Shown here one piece after another: positions 45,111-57,159 of a stretch of 64,000 nt of DNA. The DNA is from Icerya purchasi (Eukaryota; Arthropoda; Insecta; Hemiptera; Monophlebidae): assembly GCA_039619475.1 (NCBI GenBank), contig CM077115.1, positions 58,534,864 to 58,598,863 on the forward strand, read 5' to 3'. The first letter of the stretch is position 1, and every line of letters begins with the position of its first letter. A program made the translations under genes and the position numbers. Below the pieces are notes generated by a model. That model was not told the origin of the DNA, searched no databases, and saw only the letters and a list, made by a program, of their open reading frames with translations.

Positions 45111-45599
45111 AGCCAGAACATCGGTGAACGGATGAACAGGGAAGATATGACTGTAATTTCAATTACGTATTCTATCAGATATCTGTGGGTAACAGCGTCT
45201 TTGACATGTGATATAATAATAATGGATTAAAATTCGGAGAGTTTATTTTAAAATTAACTGTACAATTTGCTAGTTTTAAATATTTATTTATATAGCCGGA
45301 AAGAAAAAAAAATTAAAATAGAATTTTTTTTTCGGGTACACTGCTCTATACATAGTTGGAAGCACCCGCCGAATGTAGTTATCGAGCATTGCATGGAGTA
45401 AATTATGTGTATGAGAAAATGAATGAATATTTTTATTGGATCATCAGATAGAATTTTTTTAAATGAATATTACAGTTAAATATTTCTGGGGTCGATAAGT
45501 GGCGTAGGGTTAGGGTGTCTAGACGCAGCGAGAGCATCTAAATTAATTTTAAATTTCAATTTCGAACCGATATTAGGCTTTAATCGAACAAGCTGTAAC
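45111..45599. other. Spacer, nothing firm
   Basis: No gene recognised. A GC-richer block at 45492-45540 (ggcgtagggttagggtgtct...) may mark the 3' end of the zinc-module gene's mobile unit; see findings. Confidence 0.4.
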
Positions 45600-48500
45600 T
45601 TATTTTCAATGCTTGAAAAAGAATCTTCGTAATTTGTTGAAATTTTCGTTTGATGGCTTGAAATTATAATATTTTAAATCATTCGGCCTTTACTCCGTAA
45701 AGTTGACTTTAAATATTTTATCGAAATATTATCATATCTGTCAAACACAATATCTATTTTTTTTTATATTTGACTGCAAGAACACTCAGCAAAATCGCCA
45801 AAAGTATTGAAATTTTTTAATTAGATTTGACGAACAAGCGCCATACCATCAACAATAGAAATTTTTGAAGTATGTAAATCTAAAACGTCTTGCCGTGAGT
45901 TTTTACCACACACTTTTGGTTATTTTCAATTTCAAAAGCGAGTTCTGATTTTGGAGATTTTCTGTAAAAACCTTCTGTGTCAAAAAGGTACTTGCAGTAG
46001 TTCAAAATTTCATAAGAGGCTAAAATTTTTGTGTCAAATTCACGTTGATTAGCTATCATAAATGTTTTCTGAAAAAGAGTTATATCTGTTATATCTTGCA
46101 ACTTTTTATTGGAAGTACTATTGCTTTTTTTTACAGAAGTATTTTCAAAGTTGTAAAATCCATCTTTTTTAATACGATCAGATAACTTTTTACTTTTCAG
46201 CACAAATCGTTCATTTTCGTACGTATTTAATAGAGCCTCTCCATTTTCTACAATATTTTACAAACATTCTGAAGAAGATTTATCAGCAAGTTTACCGCTG
46301 TAAATATTTCAAAGCGCGCACTCATTATTGTCATTGTAAGGGCTACAAGCATTGAAATACTTTATGATATTTTGAATATCCTTTTCGTCTTCATCGATCC
46401 TGGATTGCGTCCATTCATTATGGTAATTAATGTCACCTGTAGAGTGTGATTGTATTCCGAGATATGAAGAAAAAGCCTCATGAATGCAGTTTTTAAACGG
46501 ATAAAGAAACAGCCATCTTTGCATCGCTTCTTCATTTTTAGTTATGCCAATCAAACCTCCAGTCACTGCTGAAGATCGGTTCTGAGACTGTTCTAATGCT
46601 AAGTCGGGGTTCACTGCATTAAATTTACCTTCCGTTCGTTTTACGGACAGCATTCCTATCTCCATATCATGTACAAGTTCCGAAGGTAATTTTATCATAT
46701 CTTGTAAATAAAATGTCACTCAGCGAATATAATTAGTGTGATTGATGGAAAAAAAGTAAGGTAACATTTGTCTAGTAGTTAATAAATGTAATTCATAATT
46801 CGTACTTCTAACAGCCATAATTGAATTTAAAAGAATTTCGACCATTTCACGGTCGTTATTAAAATATTTGAATATTTCATTTTTAGTGCTCATGCTGTGT
46901 AAGAAATTAGAAAAATCCGTCGCAAAATCTGTACTTATTCTTTTGTATTGGTTATATTTGTCGATCAAACCTGAATGATCTTTTTTAGTCTCTCTTATCT
47001 CCGGAAGACATATATTTTTAACTGTTCTAGATGATCCGGAGAGTAATTCATGCATTCTATAAATTCGGAAAACCGTATGCTTCTTAAAGCTTCGTACAAG
47101 AGTTTGTGTGCTCTAATACCTCTGTTATACTGAGTACCTTTGAGAATGGACAACAAAGTATTTATACCATAAACATTGGCTTCAATAAGAATACTATCGA
47201 GTCCACTTCCTTTTTTTTTGCAAATGAAACGACCCTATTATTAATATCAAACCTTCAAATTCTTCGTTTGTTAGTTGAATATTTTTTGCGATGAGATAAA
47301 TGGCCATGTCGCATGAAAGAACCGCTATTTTTCTATTTAGTGAAAGATTTACATTAACAAAATTTTTCATAGCGGTGTAAACGACATCTTTGGAAGTCGG
47401 TGACTGCGGGATGATCGAACTAAATCCAACAATAGATACAGGTGAACTTTCAGACGATAATATTTGTTGGAATGGAGTCCATCCTGGTGTTGAGTTTTTT
47501 GGATGGTCGGCAGAAATTATGTTCTAATTGACTATATTGCAGTCTACATCAAATTGTGAATAATTTGGACGATTTTTCAATAAACAGCTACTATTCCCAT
47601 AATTCGGTATTAAAGGCTGCATATTTTCTTGGAAATTAAGAATTTCTTGACAGTTTAAATCATAATCATTCTGCTTAGCTGTAAGTTTCACTTTGATTAC
47701 ATTTATTTCATTTTTGGTGTGTTTTTTTTTCTTGATATATCACCATTGTTGTAACATGGGTCGAGTCTTTTCCGCATAATGTTTCTTCATTGAAATCATT
47801 GCTATCTACAGCTCCATGAAGAAATAACGATGAATCTCTAACTATGTTCTTAGGAATAAGCAATTTTCTGTCTACATCTTCATACACAATTGACGTTGTT
47901 ACTTCTGTATCGAGGTCTTTTAAAATGCTTTGTAACTTATGCAATATCCAAATTTATTTAATATATTTATTAAATGTTTCGATCTAGTAAAGTGATGAAT
48001 AGATTCAGCTAAAGCTATATGCTTTGGAGTCTGTTTCTCAGTAATCGTAAAAAAAATATATCATGAAACACTGATAATGCTTGTCGATTATAATTTTCAC
48101 TTAATTTTTTATTCTTAGCACCGAATAATGCTCGCATAAAAATTTGCCAAGTATTCGAATTGACCTTTTTTTAAAAAATAGATCGATTAAAGTTTCATCA
48201 CGTAAATACCCACTTGGAATTAATTCAGTTGTTAATATTTCTTTCCGAAGTTGTTTTGCTACCTGAACAGTATAGCTCATTGAATTTATGTTACGAACAT
48301 GTTCAATGATTTCATCCAGTGGTATGTTGCTCATAAGCACTAATGACGATTTCGATCGATCAGCCGGATATGAAAATAAAACGTTTTGACCATACTTTTC
48401 AATGAGTAGTGATTTAATAATTCTACAACTGCATCCTCTATTTCATTGAGTTCAGCCAGACGGTTAGCCGGGAATGACATTTCAAAATAGTGAGATAAAA

Positions 48501-49189
48501 ATTGATCTTTTATTTCACCAATCAGCTTCTTAAATGCCTCCATAAGTATGTCTTGTGGTATTTTATTTGGAGATGTACCTGCTGGAATTTCAGAATTTTT
48601 GGGTAGTCGTAGATAATCACGATAACAATGTTTATGATATCTCATTTCCATTGCAAATAAATCTTCTGCTTGTTCGCTTGTGCAAATTTTTGTAAAAACA
48701 TCGTCTTGTTTATTTCGTGCAGTATTTAAAATTTGTTGGTTGCGCCGCCGAAATTTCTGAGCACAAAAAAAGTGTTTTGTTCTTGCTCTTTGTTAATTTA
48801 CCACAGATTAAACATTTCAGCTGTTTATTTGATTCTAAAGTCGTTCTTGGTAACCGACCAGTATTTTCGGTACCTGAAACACTTGCTTCTTCTGCATAGG
48901 AGCTAAAGGTAGAGATAGAGGCATCTTCCAGTTTATATAATGCTAATTCTCGACGCCTTATTTTTTCTTCACTGATGTAATTTCCCATACAATGTCGATG
49001 CCATGAACAACCTTGTGTAGTAAAGTCTGAATTCTTTGTTAACTTGTCACTAATGTAATCTTTTCTTCGATCTGCTGCTCTTTGAATACTTATAAGCGAT
49101 TGCGGTTTTGGTTTTTCAACTAAATTACCCGTTTTATCGCAAAACAAACACGAAATTTCGTTTAGTTTTCGCCTCTTTACATTTATCAC
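45600..49189 (-). pseudogene. Broken single-exon gene for a large zinc-module protein of unknown function
   Basis: One ~3.6-kb coding region read through several frames, with no sign of introns. It starts at ATG 49189. The N-terminus has two CxxC...HxxC modules: CLFC (49144-49133) with WHRHC near 49000, then CLIC near 48815 with RYHKHC near 48640. Later blocks, in order: FSYPADRSKSSLVLMSNIPL near 48380-48320; a VDSNDFNEETLCGKDSTHV block near 47810-47755; GSFHLQKKGSGLDS near 47240-47200; NRGIRAHKLLYEALR near 47125-47080; NPDLALEQSQNRSSAVTGG near 46615-46560 with LIGITKNEEAMQRW; and IDIVFDRYDNISIK near 45760-45715. From memory the order resembles uncharacterised multicopy proteins of arthropods and cnidarians. 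Lesions: frameshifts near 48735, 48420-48390 and 48120-47940, TGA for Trp near 46719, and more near 46310-46205 and 45880. Function unknown. Confidence 0.6.
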
Positions 49190-51003
49190 TTATAGCGACA
49201 TTACTCACGTTTTTCTTAAATAAAACACTCTAATTAAACACTCAAGTACAAGAAAGATCAAATTATATTGCGTAAATACGAAAAAATAAACTGTTACTCA
49301 CAATGTACTATTTCCTACTGATGCATACAAACGCTGTCCGCCTAGGTCGCTATGACACATGGTTAAGCGGGAATGGAAAAACGGACCAGTGCAGCTCCCG
49401 GCATCATCGCTTTTTTTGTTATTTAGGGCCCCAAATATAAGAATTTGAGCATAGTGGCCGGTCCCCACATTTTGCAAACTCAACTTCCTTTGGCGCCCGC
49501 ACTACTAGACCTAACAGTAAAGGAAAGAGGTTACTTCCAGTACACAAAAGGATGCCGTCAGAACCTATGAGTCAGCACCAGCGGCGAAATCTAACCTATT
49601 TTTTTTATTATTGTTTTTTATTTATTTTTACACGCAATTAAATATTTAACATGCACGCTTATATTCGACAAAACTGTTAAAATTAGCTATACTTTAACAG
49701 TGATAAAAGTGTTTTATTTTCGATTATTGCAATTGATTACATCAAAAATATTCCAAGTATGTGCAAAGAACGCAGAATACAATTTTTTTTTAGAAAACAA
49801 TTAATTTCCTTAGCAAGGAACCGATTGATTTGTTTAAAAGCAAAAAGTTTGAATCGATTGGCTGTTGTCTATTTGGATTTGTGGAAAACGTTTTTGACGC
49901 AGTTGAACCTTACTACCTAAAGCATGAGGGCTGATTCAGACACACTTAAAGAAGCATATATGTCTATATATACACACACACACACATATATATATATATG
50001 TATTATTACGTTTGTATATATATATATGGTATTCTCCAAGTTAGAAGAAAAAACAAATAGCTTGAAAAATATTACTCTTGCGTCATGGTGAAGTATAAAG
50101 AAAAAAAAAAAAAAATGCTTGAAATAAGTCAGTTGACAAAGATATTTTCGACTACTGCAATGTTGGCAACAATAACAAGACTAAAATTCCAGCAGTCAGC
50201 GAAGCCCATAACTATTTTTCTTCTGCCTCAATTGGTCTCGATTTCTGGATATACCATTACCGTAAAATTACTTCCGGTATAATGTTCACGGAATGAAATA
50301 AGCGTATACCACACATCGAGCCCAGTTGCCACGTGAATGTTATCTAACCGTGTAATTATTCTTTTTGAGCTGTGCTTCTCTTACAACCACCTTTTCCCTG
50401 ATGGATGACTTTTATATCGTATTTCGAACAAACAACAAAGATGTATTCTACTTTTGCTCTTTAATTCTCTTTTAATTTTATTTGCTGTCCGCGGTACTTT
50501 TATCGTCTACTATAATACATTTCGAATGCTTTCAATCGATTTATCGAATTTGCTTTTACTATCCACGTCTTGTACCCCTAACAAATCAAAGCGGACCAAA
50601 GATAGCATTTCAGCACTTTTATGCGACTTTTAAGTGTTTTATGATGTACAGTAAGGAGTTTGTTCTGTTCAATTCGGCATTTAATTTCAAAATCCGGATG
50701 AATCAATTGTGCTCATTTGCGAGCCAAGTATACGGTTTTACTTTTATTGAAATAAACGAAACGTGTTTTTCGTGATTATTACAGCTATCCGTAAATATGT
50801 ATTTTCCTTCGAAATCACGTCAAAATTTGACTTTTAATATTTTTCGGAACTCTGCTCATCATCATAGAGATAACGGATTAAACAGAAAAGAAGTAGGGAA
50901 GAGATGCTGTTCTAAAATTGAACTAAACGGTATGGAAGGGGAAAAAATATGAATCCCCAATATCATAGCAGTTAATAGTGGTGGCACTTCTTACGATTTA
51001 GCC
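49190..51003. other. 1.8 kb without recognised gene
   Basis: Promoter-side flank of the zinc-module gene, then AT-rich sequence with (TA)n/(AC)n at about 49965-50028. No gene recognised. Confidence 0.45.
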
Positions 51004-51275
51004 CACAAGCAGCCCTGGAGTAGAGCGAGAGGAGCGGTCGCTCCAGGTGCCAGGTAGCAAAGGGACGCCGCCAAAATGGCAAATAAAAAAAATAATTTCG
51101 AGCAAAAAGTAAAATTTAAATTCAGCAAGAGTTGCTTTTTGAAAAAAGTTAATAGGTTATTATTTATTTAACATAAACTAAATACAATTTGTGGTGTAAA
51201 AGTGTCGACTAAAGGGCGCTGAAAGGCAATCTCGCTCTATCCTGATCACGGGCTAGGGCCTGCGCTGATTTAGCC
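50995..51275. mobile_element. Possible small hAT-like MITE with gatttagcc duplication
   Basis: gatttagcc occurs at 50995-51003 and 51267-51275. Between them (263 bp) the left end ...CAGCCCTGGAGTAGAGCGAG and the reverse complement of the right end AGCGCAGGCCCTAGCCC...ATAGAGCGAG share CAG(G)CCCT and AGAGCGAGA. An 8-9-bp duplication plus CAGGCCCT-like ends suggests a short non-autonomous hAT element. The ends align only with gaps, so confidence is moderate. Confidence 0.5.
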
Positions 51276-51345
51276 TATATCAATCCACTGCTGGACGTAG
51301 GCTTTTTCCAGCTTCTTCCACACTTGTTCCGGTACTGCAATTCTT
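51267..51345 (+). repeat. Dispersed-repeat motif (TCCACTGCTGGACGTAGG)
   Basis: The sequence tttagcctatatcaatccac/tgctggacgtaggc resembles a short repeat tail I recall from many insect genomes (TCCACTGCTGGACATAGGC). No second copy was seen in this window, and the MITE above lies at its left edge. Confidence 0.4.
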
Positions 51346-51406
51346 TAACCCGTATTTAATTTTAGAAATAGTTAATTGAATACAAACTATAGTTAAAAAA
51401 ATTTTA

Positions 51407-51717
51407 ACACTCGTTCCTTTAAATCGTTTTTCATGTAACATTAAAATTCAAAGATGATATGATAGTTTTTTGGATATGGAAAAGGTATTAAAACGCTAAC
51501 GAATAAATTACATTACCCAGTATGATCTTGCAACTTTATCACGCGAGTTTCGAAACACAAAATGGAGTAAAAGGTGGAATTGAAGGACTCGAACATTTAA
51601 TAAATAAGTTAAATCCAGAAGAGGTGGTGTCGTATTGTCCGAAAAATAGATGTCTAAGAAAATATACGGTAAACAACAGTGATAAAAAATTGAAAAACGA
51701 TTTAAAGGAACGAGTGT
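51407..51717. repeat. 27-bp perfect inverted repeat enclosing 257 bp
   Basis: acactcgttcctttaaatcg(+7) at 51407-51433 is the exact reverse complement of 51691-51717. The enclosed sequence contains a 65-codon frame (51522-51719) of unknown type. No clear target duplication was found, so this may be a small MITE, a hairpin, or remnants of two opposed repeat copies. Confidence 0.75.
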
Positions 51718-51849
51718 AATCTGCGTGGAAAAATGTTAAAAATTGTTTAACGGCGCGGAGAATAAGATAAAGGAAAGAATTGAAAAGGGAACGCGTAAAG
51801 TGTTTTAAGAACCATTCAGTTATCTGCAAAGATAAATAACTTTCAGAAA

Positions 51850-52020
51850 ATTAAAAAAAAAAACTAATAATTTTTTTAAAAATTTTGGCGCGTCAACTAT
51901 GGACATCGGCGCAAGTGAAATTTTGGGAAGTTTCAATGTAGGGCAGCGGAATATTCTACCTGAACGGAACGCAATTAACTAATCAACTGCGCTACGGTAG
52001 CTGGTTGGAGAGGGTATTTA
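51850..52020 (-). mobile_element. tRNA-derived SINE, copy 2 of family S1
   Basis: Minus strand: head AACCAGCTACCGTAGCGCAG with an A-box-like TAGCGCAGTTG. The body contains CCGCTGCCCTACATTGAAAC, the 3' block has GATGTCCATAGTTGACGCGC, and an A/T-rich tail ends near 51855. It aligns by eye over its full length to 4608-4785 (-) and over most of it to 55520-55657 (+). This is the best preserved head of the three. Confidence 0.65.
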
Positions 52021-52116
52021 AACAAACTGATTCGTCCGTATAACTCAAAGAAGGGGAGGGACATAGAATGCACATCAAAGTTGATACTATATTATTAGTG
52101 ATAGCTCGAAAAAAAT

Positions 52117-52380
52117 TTAAGTTATTAGTCGATGAAGTGAAAGATACACGTGCATGCAATACGTGCGTTTTTTTGTTGTTTTTTTTTCGAAATCCAAGAT
52201 TTTAATAATATGTAGCGAAATGGAGCAACATAAATTTTCTAAAGTTGGAACAATATCTGGTGACGGAATGTAGGGAGAGCACAGAAAAGGAGTAGGTAAC
52301 TTAAGATGAAAAAACTTAGTATAGAGAAGAAAGCGGCCCTGCATAGGACGAGAATATTCAAAGAGAAAATACATGTGTTT
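52117..52380 (-). mobile_element. Very short 3' copy of the I-like LINE
   Basis: 52374-52190 on the minus strand reads RFLLYTKFFHLKLPTPF..SPYIPSPDIVPTL, matching the last ~60 residues of LINE-B (RSLLYTKLLHLKLPTPF). The rest is absent. The T-rich run at about 52168-52188 is a candidate tail. Confidence 0.7.
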
Positions 52381-53094
52381 TTCATCGTATATCTATAATA
52401 CATAATGTATTTTTATGTAGAATATGATGATTAATTTTTTTATAGTATGTATTTCTCTATTTCATATTATTAATGTTCTTCCAAAAATCTTACGCTATCC
52501 TAACTGCGGATCCACTATATTTATGATCTCAATTCACCTGTCATACACGATTTGTCGTTTTCCCCCTAATTACCGCTCCCGTAGTTAATTGCATAATCAA
52601 GCGAACAGATGAGGAAATAAAAAGTAAAAATAAAAAAATAAAATAAAATAAAAAATAGTTCAAATACAAAATGATAATTCGATGTTCAGAGGGGAAACGT
52701 ACGGCATACGTTTGCGGTGAGCCGGCGCGGCGACAGTCGAAAAAGAAAAATGCTATCGTACATCAAAAAGGAGTGAGAGGGAGGCGTAAGTATCTGATAG
52801 TAGAAACTGGCGAATGGGCTTTAGTTGTAAAAAATATATATTAAAAATAGGAATGATAATGGGAGAGTGGGAAAATTAATTACGTGGTCGGAATATTGGA
52901 GTCGTTTATTTAGAGGGTAAAAGGGGCTTTGGTGTAATCTTCAGAATTGGAACACAGGTACTTCGGTTACATTTCGAATACTTATCGTCAGATTTTCCGA
53001 AACTTCCGTCAGGGCAAGCAGAGAATGGGGTTTAATTTTTTGGAACGGAATATAGTATACACATAGGACGCAATTGGCAATTCCTGTTAGTTTA
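52381..53094. other. Spacer, nothing recognised
   Basis: AT-rich. No coding or repeat signal identified. Confidence 0.45.
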
Positions 53095-53200
53095 GGTTAG
53101 CGTTCACGGATTTGTGATCCGGTTATTTGAATTATGCAGCCGGCGGGGTAATGGGTTGGGGTTTAATATTTGATACCGACCGGCAGAAAAAAAAGTAAAT
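53095..53200 (+). mobile_element. Possible decayed tRNA-related SINE
   Basis: gttagcgttcacggatttgt followed by gatccgg can form a tRNA-like anticodon arm (CGGAT-TTGTG-ATCCG). A weak B-box-like ggggtttaatattt lies downstream and an A-rich run follows. It does not align with families S1 or S2, and no target duplication was seen. Confidence 0.25.
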
Positions 53201-53760
53201 AAAAATTTGGTTAGGTCTGCAGTGCGAACAGAAAAAAAAATTGAAAAATTAAAAACGATAAAAATTTAAAAATTAGTTTACTTTCTAGGGTCGGACAGAA
53301 AAATTTCGGCCAGTTTGTCGCGCATTGGTATACTGATTTTGATTTGTGACGTTAGACACATTAGTTCTTAAAAAAAAGCAGACTACTATAACCGTCTTCA
53401 TAAGCTACAGTTAACTATTTTTGTAATCAGTCCGGTTACACGCTAAATTGTTTTTCGTTTCGCCTGTTACTTGCGAACTGCCGGGACTTCTCCTACTTCA
53501 TGTCTTCTCTTTTTTGCAGTCATACGAAATTTTATTTACTTTTTGCCGCTTAGTAGTTTTTATTGCACATTCAGCTTCTTCGTAAAATGCGATTCGATTT
53601 CTATGTCTATCATAAATACCATCTACTGTTAGTTCGAATGCTTGTATACACATATACAGGAACAAGTGAACTTTCTAGCTGGAGCTCAAGCGTGTCTCTA
53701 ACTGCGTTTCCAAAACCCTTTTTACCGTTATTATTACTTGTTCCGTTACAATGACGACCA

Positions 53761-53795
<35 letters not shown>

Positions 53796-55400
53796 AGTAG
53801 TTCACTCGTCGCCGAGGAAGAGTCCAGTCGGTTGAGATAAGAAATAAAGGCCCTAAAGCCACGATCTTCATAAAAGGGCACAATAAAAGAATTCTTTTCC
53901 GAAAGTTTCGGAATCCTATGGGAGCCCGCTGTAAGTTCATTTGTAATTTTTTAAAGATATCTCCTCAGCGGTTTTTAAACTGATTTTAATATTTTTGTTT
54001 TAAAATTAATTGACACTGGTAATGCAACATATGCGAGAATATTTTCAAATTTATATGCGAAATTCTACAAGCATTTGGAAATTTTTTAAACGTTGCAAAG
54101 AATAGTTTAACAAAATACCGAAGAGACGAAAAAGTATAATAAAATTGTTGCTCGAAAAATGATGATGCAATTTTTCAGATTTTTCAAATTAATATCGGAC
54201 TCGGTGAAACAAAAATGAAAATCGCCGGTTCTGGCGTGTTTTTAGCGTAATTTTGACTTAATGTGTGTTAAAAAAGAAAAAAAAAAGAAGAACATTTTTC
54301 TCATGTATTACGTCCGTTTTTTTGGAAACGAGAATCCGGGGATCAATAGAAAAAAAGCTTTTTTTCAGTAACTTTCAATGTAAACATTTTCGCTAAAAAT
54401 TAAAACAAATCGCATGCGACGTATTTTGGCATAAAAAGTTTGACACTTTTAATTATGAAAATTATGGAAGAACTGGCTTTATTAAGAAGTATTCGTTTTA
54501 GTACTATTCGAGCACCAACTAGCCGAGTTTGTCCGGCGTTATTGCGTCAAAACGTTCATGATATTTAATGGTACTCTAAAATCTTGCGTGAATGTTCTTC
54601 TCGTAGAATTTGTTTATAAGTATAATATATTTACAATGTTTAATTCTAAATACATTGAAACGTCAATAAAATTACATTTTACGAAATAGAATCAAATTTC
54701 ATTAAATAAATAGCTTAGTTAAATAATTACGAATCTTTTCGATAGACTAATGTTAACCTTAGTAGGACTATTGAGACAGAGAGAGAGAAAATTGTTTTTA
54801 AACATAATAAAAAGTAATTAAAAAAAACATTATGAAGTTTTAAGTACATTTTAAGGTTGTATTTCAAAGGATTTTTATTTAATAAAAGTTTTTTTTTTTT
54901 TTTTTTTTACATTTTTTACTCGTAGATTTTTTAATATTAGTAGCATATTTCTTGAAATATAACTTAATGTATTATTATTTTATGAAAAATTAAACAGGAA
55001 AAAAGATTTTTTCACTTTTTACAACTGTTTAATTTAAATACTGGTACATTTATTGATACATTTTATATATGTGCCTTGCAGATTTATAAATCATCGTGTA
55101 AAAGAAAAGAAGTAGCGTTTTAAATCAAACATGATTAATCTGTAAAATTAAATTTTTCAGTAATGTCTAGTTTAGTTGATAAAACAAGAGCCGTAAGAAG
55201 TATTTAGAAAAGAGGTCAGTGATTTTAAGAAGTTCATCGGTACCGATAATTTAGCGAACAATATATTGCAGTTAATTGATGAAACTGCGGTTATTGGTGA
55301 TGTATTACGTTCAATATGCTACATATAGTAATTTTTTTCTTTTGTGATACAAAAAAAAAAATAAAAAAAATAAAAAAAATAAAAAAATAGCTTTAAATCT
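53201..55400. other. 2.2 kb without recognised gene
   Basis: AT-rich, with an A30 run at 53764-53794 and a T-rich run at about 54890-54909. No gene recognised. Confidence 0.45.
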
Positions 55401-56420
55401 GACTCGAACAGGAAAATTGCAGTCGTTTAAGAAAATTTCCCTTGAGATCTTAATTGGTGTCATTCGGTCTTTATCGAAAGCGTAGGATATATCGGTGAAC
55501 GAAACCAAGAAGGATTTGTGAGCCAACTACCGTGATACGGTTGGTTAGGCAGAGGTGTTTTGTCCGGGTAGGACTTGATATCCTGTTGCCGAACATTGAA
55601 ACTTCCAAAAATTTTGTTTCCGCACGGGGTTAATGTCCAAAAAAAAAAAAAAAAAAAGTAAAAATAAATAAAAAAAGAATGAAGAACATATATATATATA
55701 TATATAGGAGAAACAAAAAATAAATTCAATCGAGATGATCGATACTAGGCCGAAGGCCGAACATGAGGAAATATGCTGTTGTGCTCCGACACCTGATAAG
55801 GAGCTTGTTTAACAAACCTTTAAATACGTGTAGTTTTTTGGTGCAGGATTTAGGAGAAATGGAACATAACTTGTTGTGATGATGAAGGAATTTTTAGGGG
55901 AGAAAAGTTATCTTCCTGGGAGGAAAGAATTAAAAGATGGAGGAGGGAATTAACTACTTAAAAAAGGTTTCTAAGAATAACACAGACCTGGAGTAGAATT
56001 AGCAGATTCGGAAATTGATATTGAAGACAGATATTAGGAAGTGCACCGTGGGAATTTCGTGGAAACATAGGCTTTAATAAGGATAGGAACGTAAGCGAGA
56101 GCAACTAAAATCAATAAAGGATATTAGGCTATTGAAATTTGACGTTCGGAGGATGGGAGTTTAAAAGCTTCAGCAATTTTGCAAACATGTGAAAATGATT
56201 TTAGGGAAAGATGAACAGGAATTCTTCCGAGAAGGCCTCTTCCAGGCTTTAAAATATATCTAGCTCTTGCTTGTAGCATCTAAACGGAAGGTTCTAAAAA
56301 TGTATTTTTATTTTTGCTATTGCGAAACGTTTGCTTTAGGTTCGAAATATTGAGGAAGCATTGTACTAAGATTTGGAACGTTACGGCGGAGCGGTTCTCA
56401 AGGTTAATAATATTTGAGTA
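55401..56420 (-). pseudogene. Decayed I-like LINE RT fragment, interrupted by a SINE
   Basis: Minus-strand pieces line up with LINE-B in order. 56330-56130 matches the pre-RT region (40310-40100 in LINE-B). 55850-55735 reads PISPKSCTKKLHVFKGLLNK then FLMFGLRPS (compare RPISLAPC...MLNRR and MFGFRPG). After the SINE, 55520-55440 reads HKSFLVSFTDISYAFDKDRM (compare AAFIDVVSAFDKVHL). It is heavily mutated and lacks both termini, so it is an old member of the family. Confidence 0.7.
55520..55657 (+). mobile_element. tRNA-derived SINE, copy 3 of family S1, inside a LINE
   Basis: agccaactaccgtgatacgg opens a tRNA-like head. tgttgccgaacattgaaact matches the S1 core, gggttaatgtcc follows, then A19 (55639-55657) and an A-rich run with (TA)n. 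It splits the decayed LINE between its FGLRPS and FTDISYAFD motifs. gaaac-a-rich sequences near 55500 and 55711 may be the target duplication, but they are imperfect. Confidence 0.6.
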
Positions 56421-57159
56421 GAGGGAGATTTTTGTTTATTTCATAATTAGATAGTATGCACTGTGAGACGTGAACAATTTCTTAGGAAAAATATAGGATA
56501 ATGGCGTTTTTATAATTTCGGCCTTTTGGAGAAATAATTCCCGTGTATTTAACAAATTACTCGATAGATAGTGCTAATAGTAAGTAGGAAAACAAAATTT
56601 TGCGTCCTTTTTCTGTTTTAGTGTTCGGCAAAGGAACTTTTGCAGCAAATTTGGAATTTAGTTTTTTTTTTTTTTCTGGGGAGGGGGGGGGGAGAAAAAA
56701 AACGTGAAAAATACAGATATATATTATATTTTCAGAGAAATAACATTTCCGTAGTTGACGAAAAGGGTATAACCGGAATAGTACAGAACTGTATTTCCCT
56801 CGGCAACGGATGGCGTATTCTGAAATGGAAAAATAAGTATTAATATTTATGAAGTACAAGAGCCCGTGGGTAAATATTTTAAATAAAGATTTTGCGTTAT
56901 GAAATAATTTTACTTGAAAAAGTTTTACCCTATATTGCCCCACCACAATCATATCCGTAGTAATGGGGTTTTGTTTGATGGCATAGTTGCAACGCCAGTT
57001 ATCTTCCGGATTGGTGTTAGAATAAAACGAAAAAAAAGAAGAATAATATTCCAGTCAAGCTTTACAATTCAACGATAATTTCTGTAAATATTATTGTTTT
57101 TCACGTCGATTTTGAACTCGTTTTACATGAAAAATATATCCTATAAGTGCGGATAAATC
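56421..57159. other. Spacer, nothing recognised
   Basis: No gene recognised. A short G-run (56681-56692) is present. Confidence 0.45.

Noticed and set aside
45509..45520. Telomere-like ttaggg sequence
   Set aside because: Only one or two units are present; no TTAGG array exists in the window.
53764..53794. Poly(A) of a plus-strand retroelement
   Set aside because: No coding sequence or target duplication could be found beside the A run, so it is treated as a simple repeat.
55311..55526. Small minus-strand gene containing FTDISYAFD
   Set aside because: The motif is a piece of the I-like LINE RT continuing from 55735-56420, interrupted by a SINE.
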